NCBI GenBank assembly: GCA_945868935.1
Contig: CAMBNE010000106.1
Span: forward strand, 1 to 5,297
Direction: 5' to 3'
DNA: 5,297 bases
DNA from: an uncultured Clostridia bacterium
GTDB lineage: Bacteria; Bacillota; Clostridia; Oscillospirales; Acutalibacteraceae
Shown: positions 4,895 to 5,297 of the stretch, piece by piece
How the letters are laid out: every line of letters starts with the position of its first letter
Position numbering within the stretch: the first letter of the stretch is position 1
Made by a program: the position numbers and the translations under genes
The notes under the pieces: generated by a model
Seen by the model: only the letters and a program-made list of their open reading frames with translations
Databases searched by the model: none
What the model was told of the DNA's origin: nothing

Positions 4895-5297
4895 ATGGAA
4901 AGAAGAACTATTACAACATCCGACACGTCAAATCAATTCAATAAAATTATGCAGACCAGATGTAATGAAATGATTATCAATGATATACTGAACCCTCTGC
5001 TCAGGATAATATATTCACTCAGAGAAAGTGATAATTTCAACAACATTCCGGGTACAGACATCGGTGAAGAAGACGCTTGGGAATTCTACAGAAGTGAATT
5101 CAATAATATTTACCGAGCCATAAACAGCAACATATTCCTTTCGGAATATGAATACAGGGAAATTTACAAAACAGTACAGGGAATTCACTCATACACAAGA
5201 AAATTTTCAGGAGCTGACGGATTGCAGGACTTTTTCTTTGAAGCAAACGAGAATCTGCATTACTTCACATTTGCATTCAGCGAGGAAGGAAAACGCT
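4895..5297 (+). CDS. Unknown protein, N-terminal part only (cut by the window edge)
   Basis: An open frame of 134 codons with no stop runs off the right edge. The ATG at 4895 follows AAAGGAG (4881-4887) by 7 bases, and an extended -10 promoter lies upstream, so the gene is very likely real. I do not recognise the family. The visible part starts MERRTITTSDTSNQF, has no signal peptide or membrane segment, and appears mostly helical, rich in Asn, Glu, Phe and Tyr: NEMIINDILNPLLRIIYSL (residues ~24-42), an acidic stretch around GEEDAWEFYRSEF (58-70), then EYEYREIYKTVQGIH (84-98) and LQDFFFEANENLHYFTFAF (110-128). No catalytic motif can be named. It is probably cytoplasmic. It diverges from the WYL regulator gene and is probably controlled by it. 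It may be the first gene of an operon continuing to the right. Confidence 0.82.
   Translation, partial: MERRTITTSDTSNQFNKIMQTRCNEMIINDILNPLLRIIYSLRESDNFNNIPGTDIGEEDAWEFYRSEFNNIYRAINSNIFLSEYEYREIYKTVQGIHSYTRKFSGADGLQDFFFEANENLHYFTFAFSEEGKR

Noticed and set aside
3513..5297. A type VI-D CRISPR (Cas13d) locus, because WYL accessory proteins accompany Cas13d in Ruminococcus-like bacteria
   Set aside because: There is no repeat-spacer array and no HEPN R-x4-6-H motif in the visible part of the unknown protein, and this WYL protein has a winged-helix-like N-terminus instead of the ribbon-helix-helix I would expect for such accessories.

Overview
The window looks like chromosomal DNA from a low-GC gut or rumen clostridium, most likely Ruminococcus or a close relative (Oscillospiraceae). 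This is inferred from AT-rich DNA, strong AAAGGAG/GGAGG ribosome binding sites, and a secreted protein with a dockerin of the style common in Ruminococcus. No rRNA or species marker is present, so the genus is a family-level guess.

Layout. Bases 1-351 are non-coding: short inverted and tandem repeats, a promoter-like sequence pointing left, and the transcription terminator of the large gene. Bases 352-3162 (minus strand) encode a 936-residue secreted protein: signal peptide, cadherin-like beta domain, CotH-family kinase domain, two-loop dockerin, then three degenerate copies of an ~85-residue module that resembles subtilisin-propeptide (I9) inhibitor folds. Bases 3163-3512 hold that gene's leader and upstream control region, including a GAAGCGCTTC palindrome, and the terminator of the next gene. 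Bases 3513-4712 (minus strand) encode a 399-residue WYL-domain transcription regulator. Bases 4713-4894 are a compact divergent promoter region with two perfect inverted repeats. From 4895 a plus-strand gene of unknown function runs off the right edge with 134 codons visible.

How the parts relate. The CotH-dockerin gene and the WYL gene lie on the same strand, but ~350 bp and a terminator separate them, so they are probably independent units. The WYL gene and the unknown gene are transcribed back to back from extended -10 promoters. One palindrome occupies the -35 position of the unknown gene's promoter and a second inverted repeat encloses its -10. The simplest reading is that the WYL protein controls the divergent gene, an arrangement known for WYL regulators of accessory and defence loci. 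The two points most worth following are the dockerin-borne kinase with its C-terminal triple repeat, and the WYL/unknown-gene pair, whose main effector lies at or beyond the window edge.
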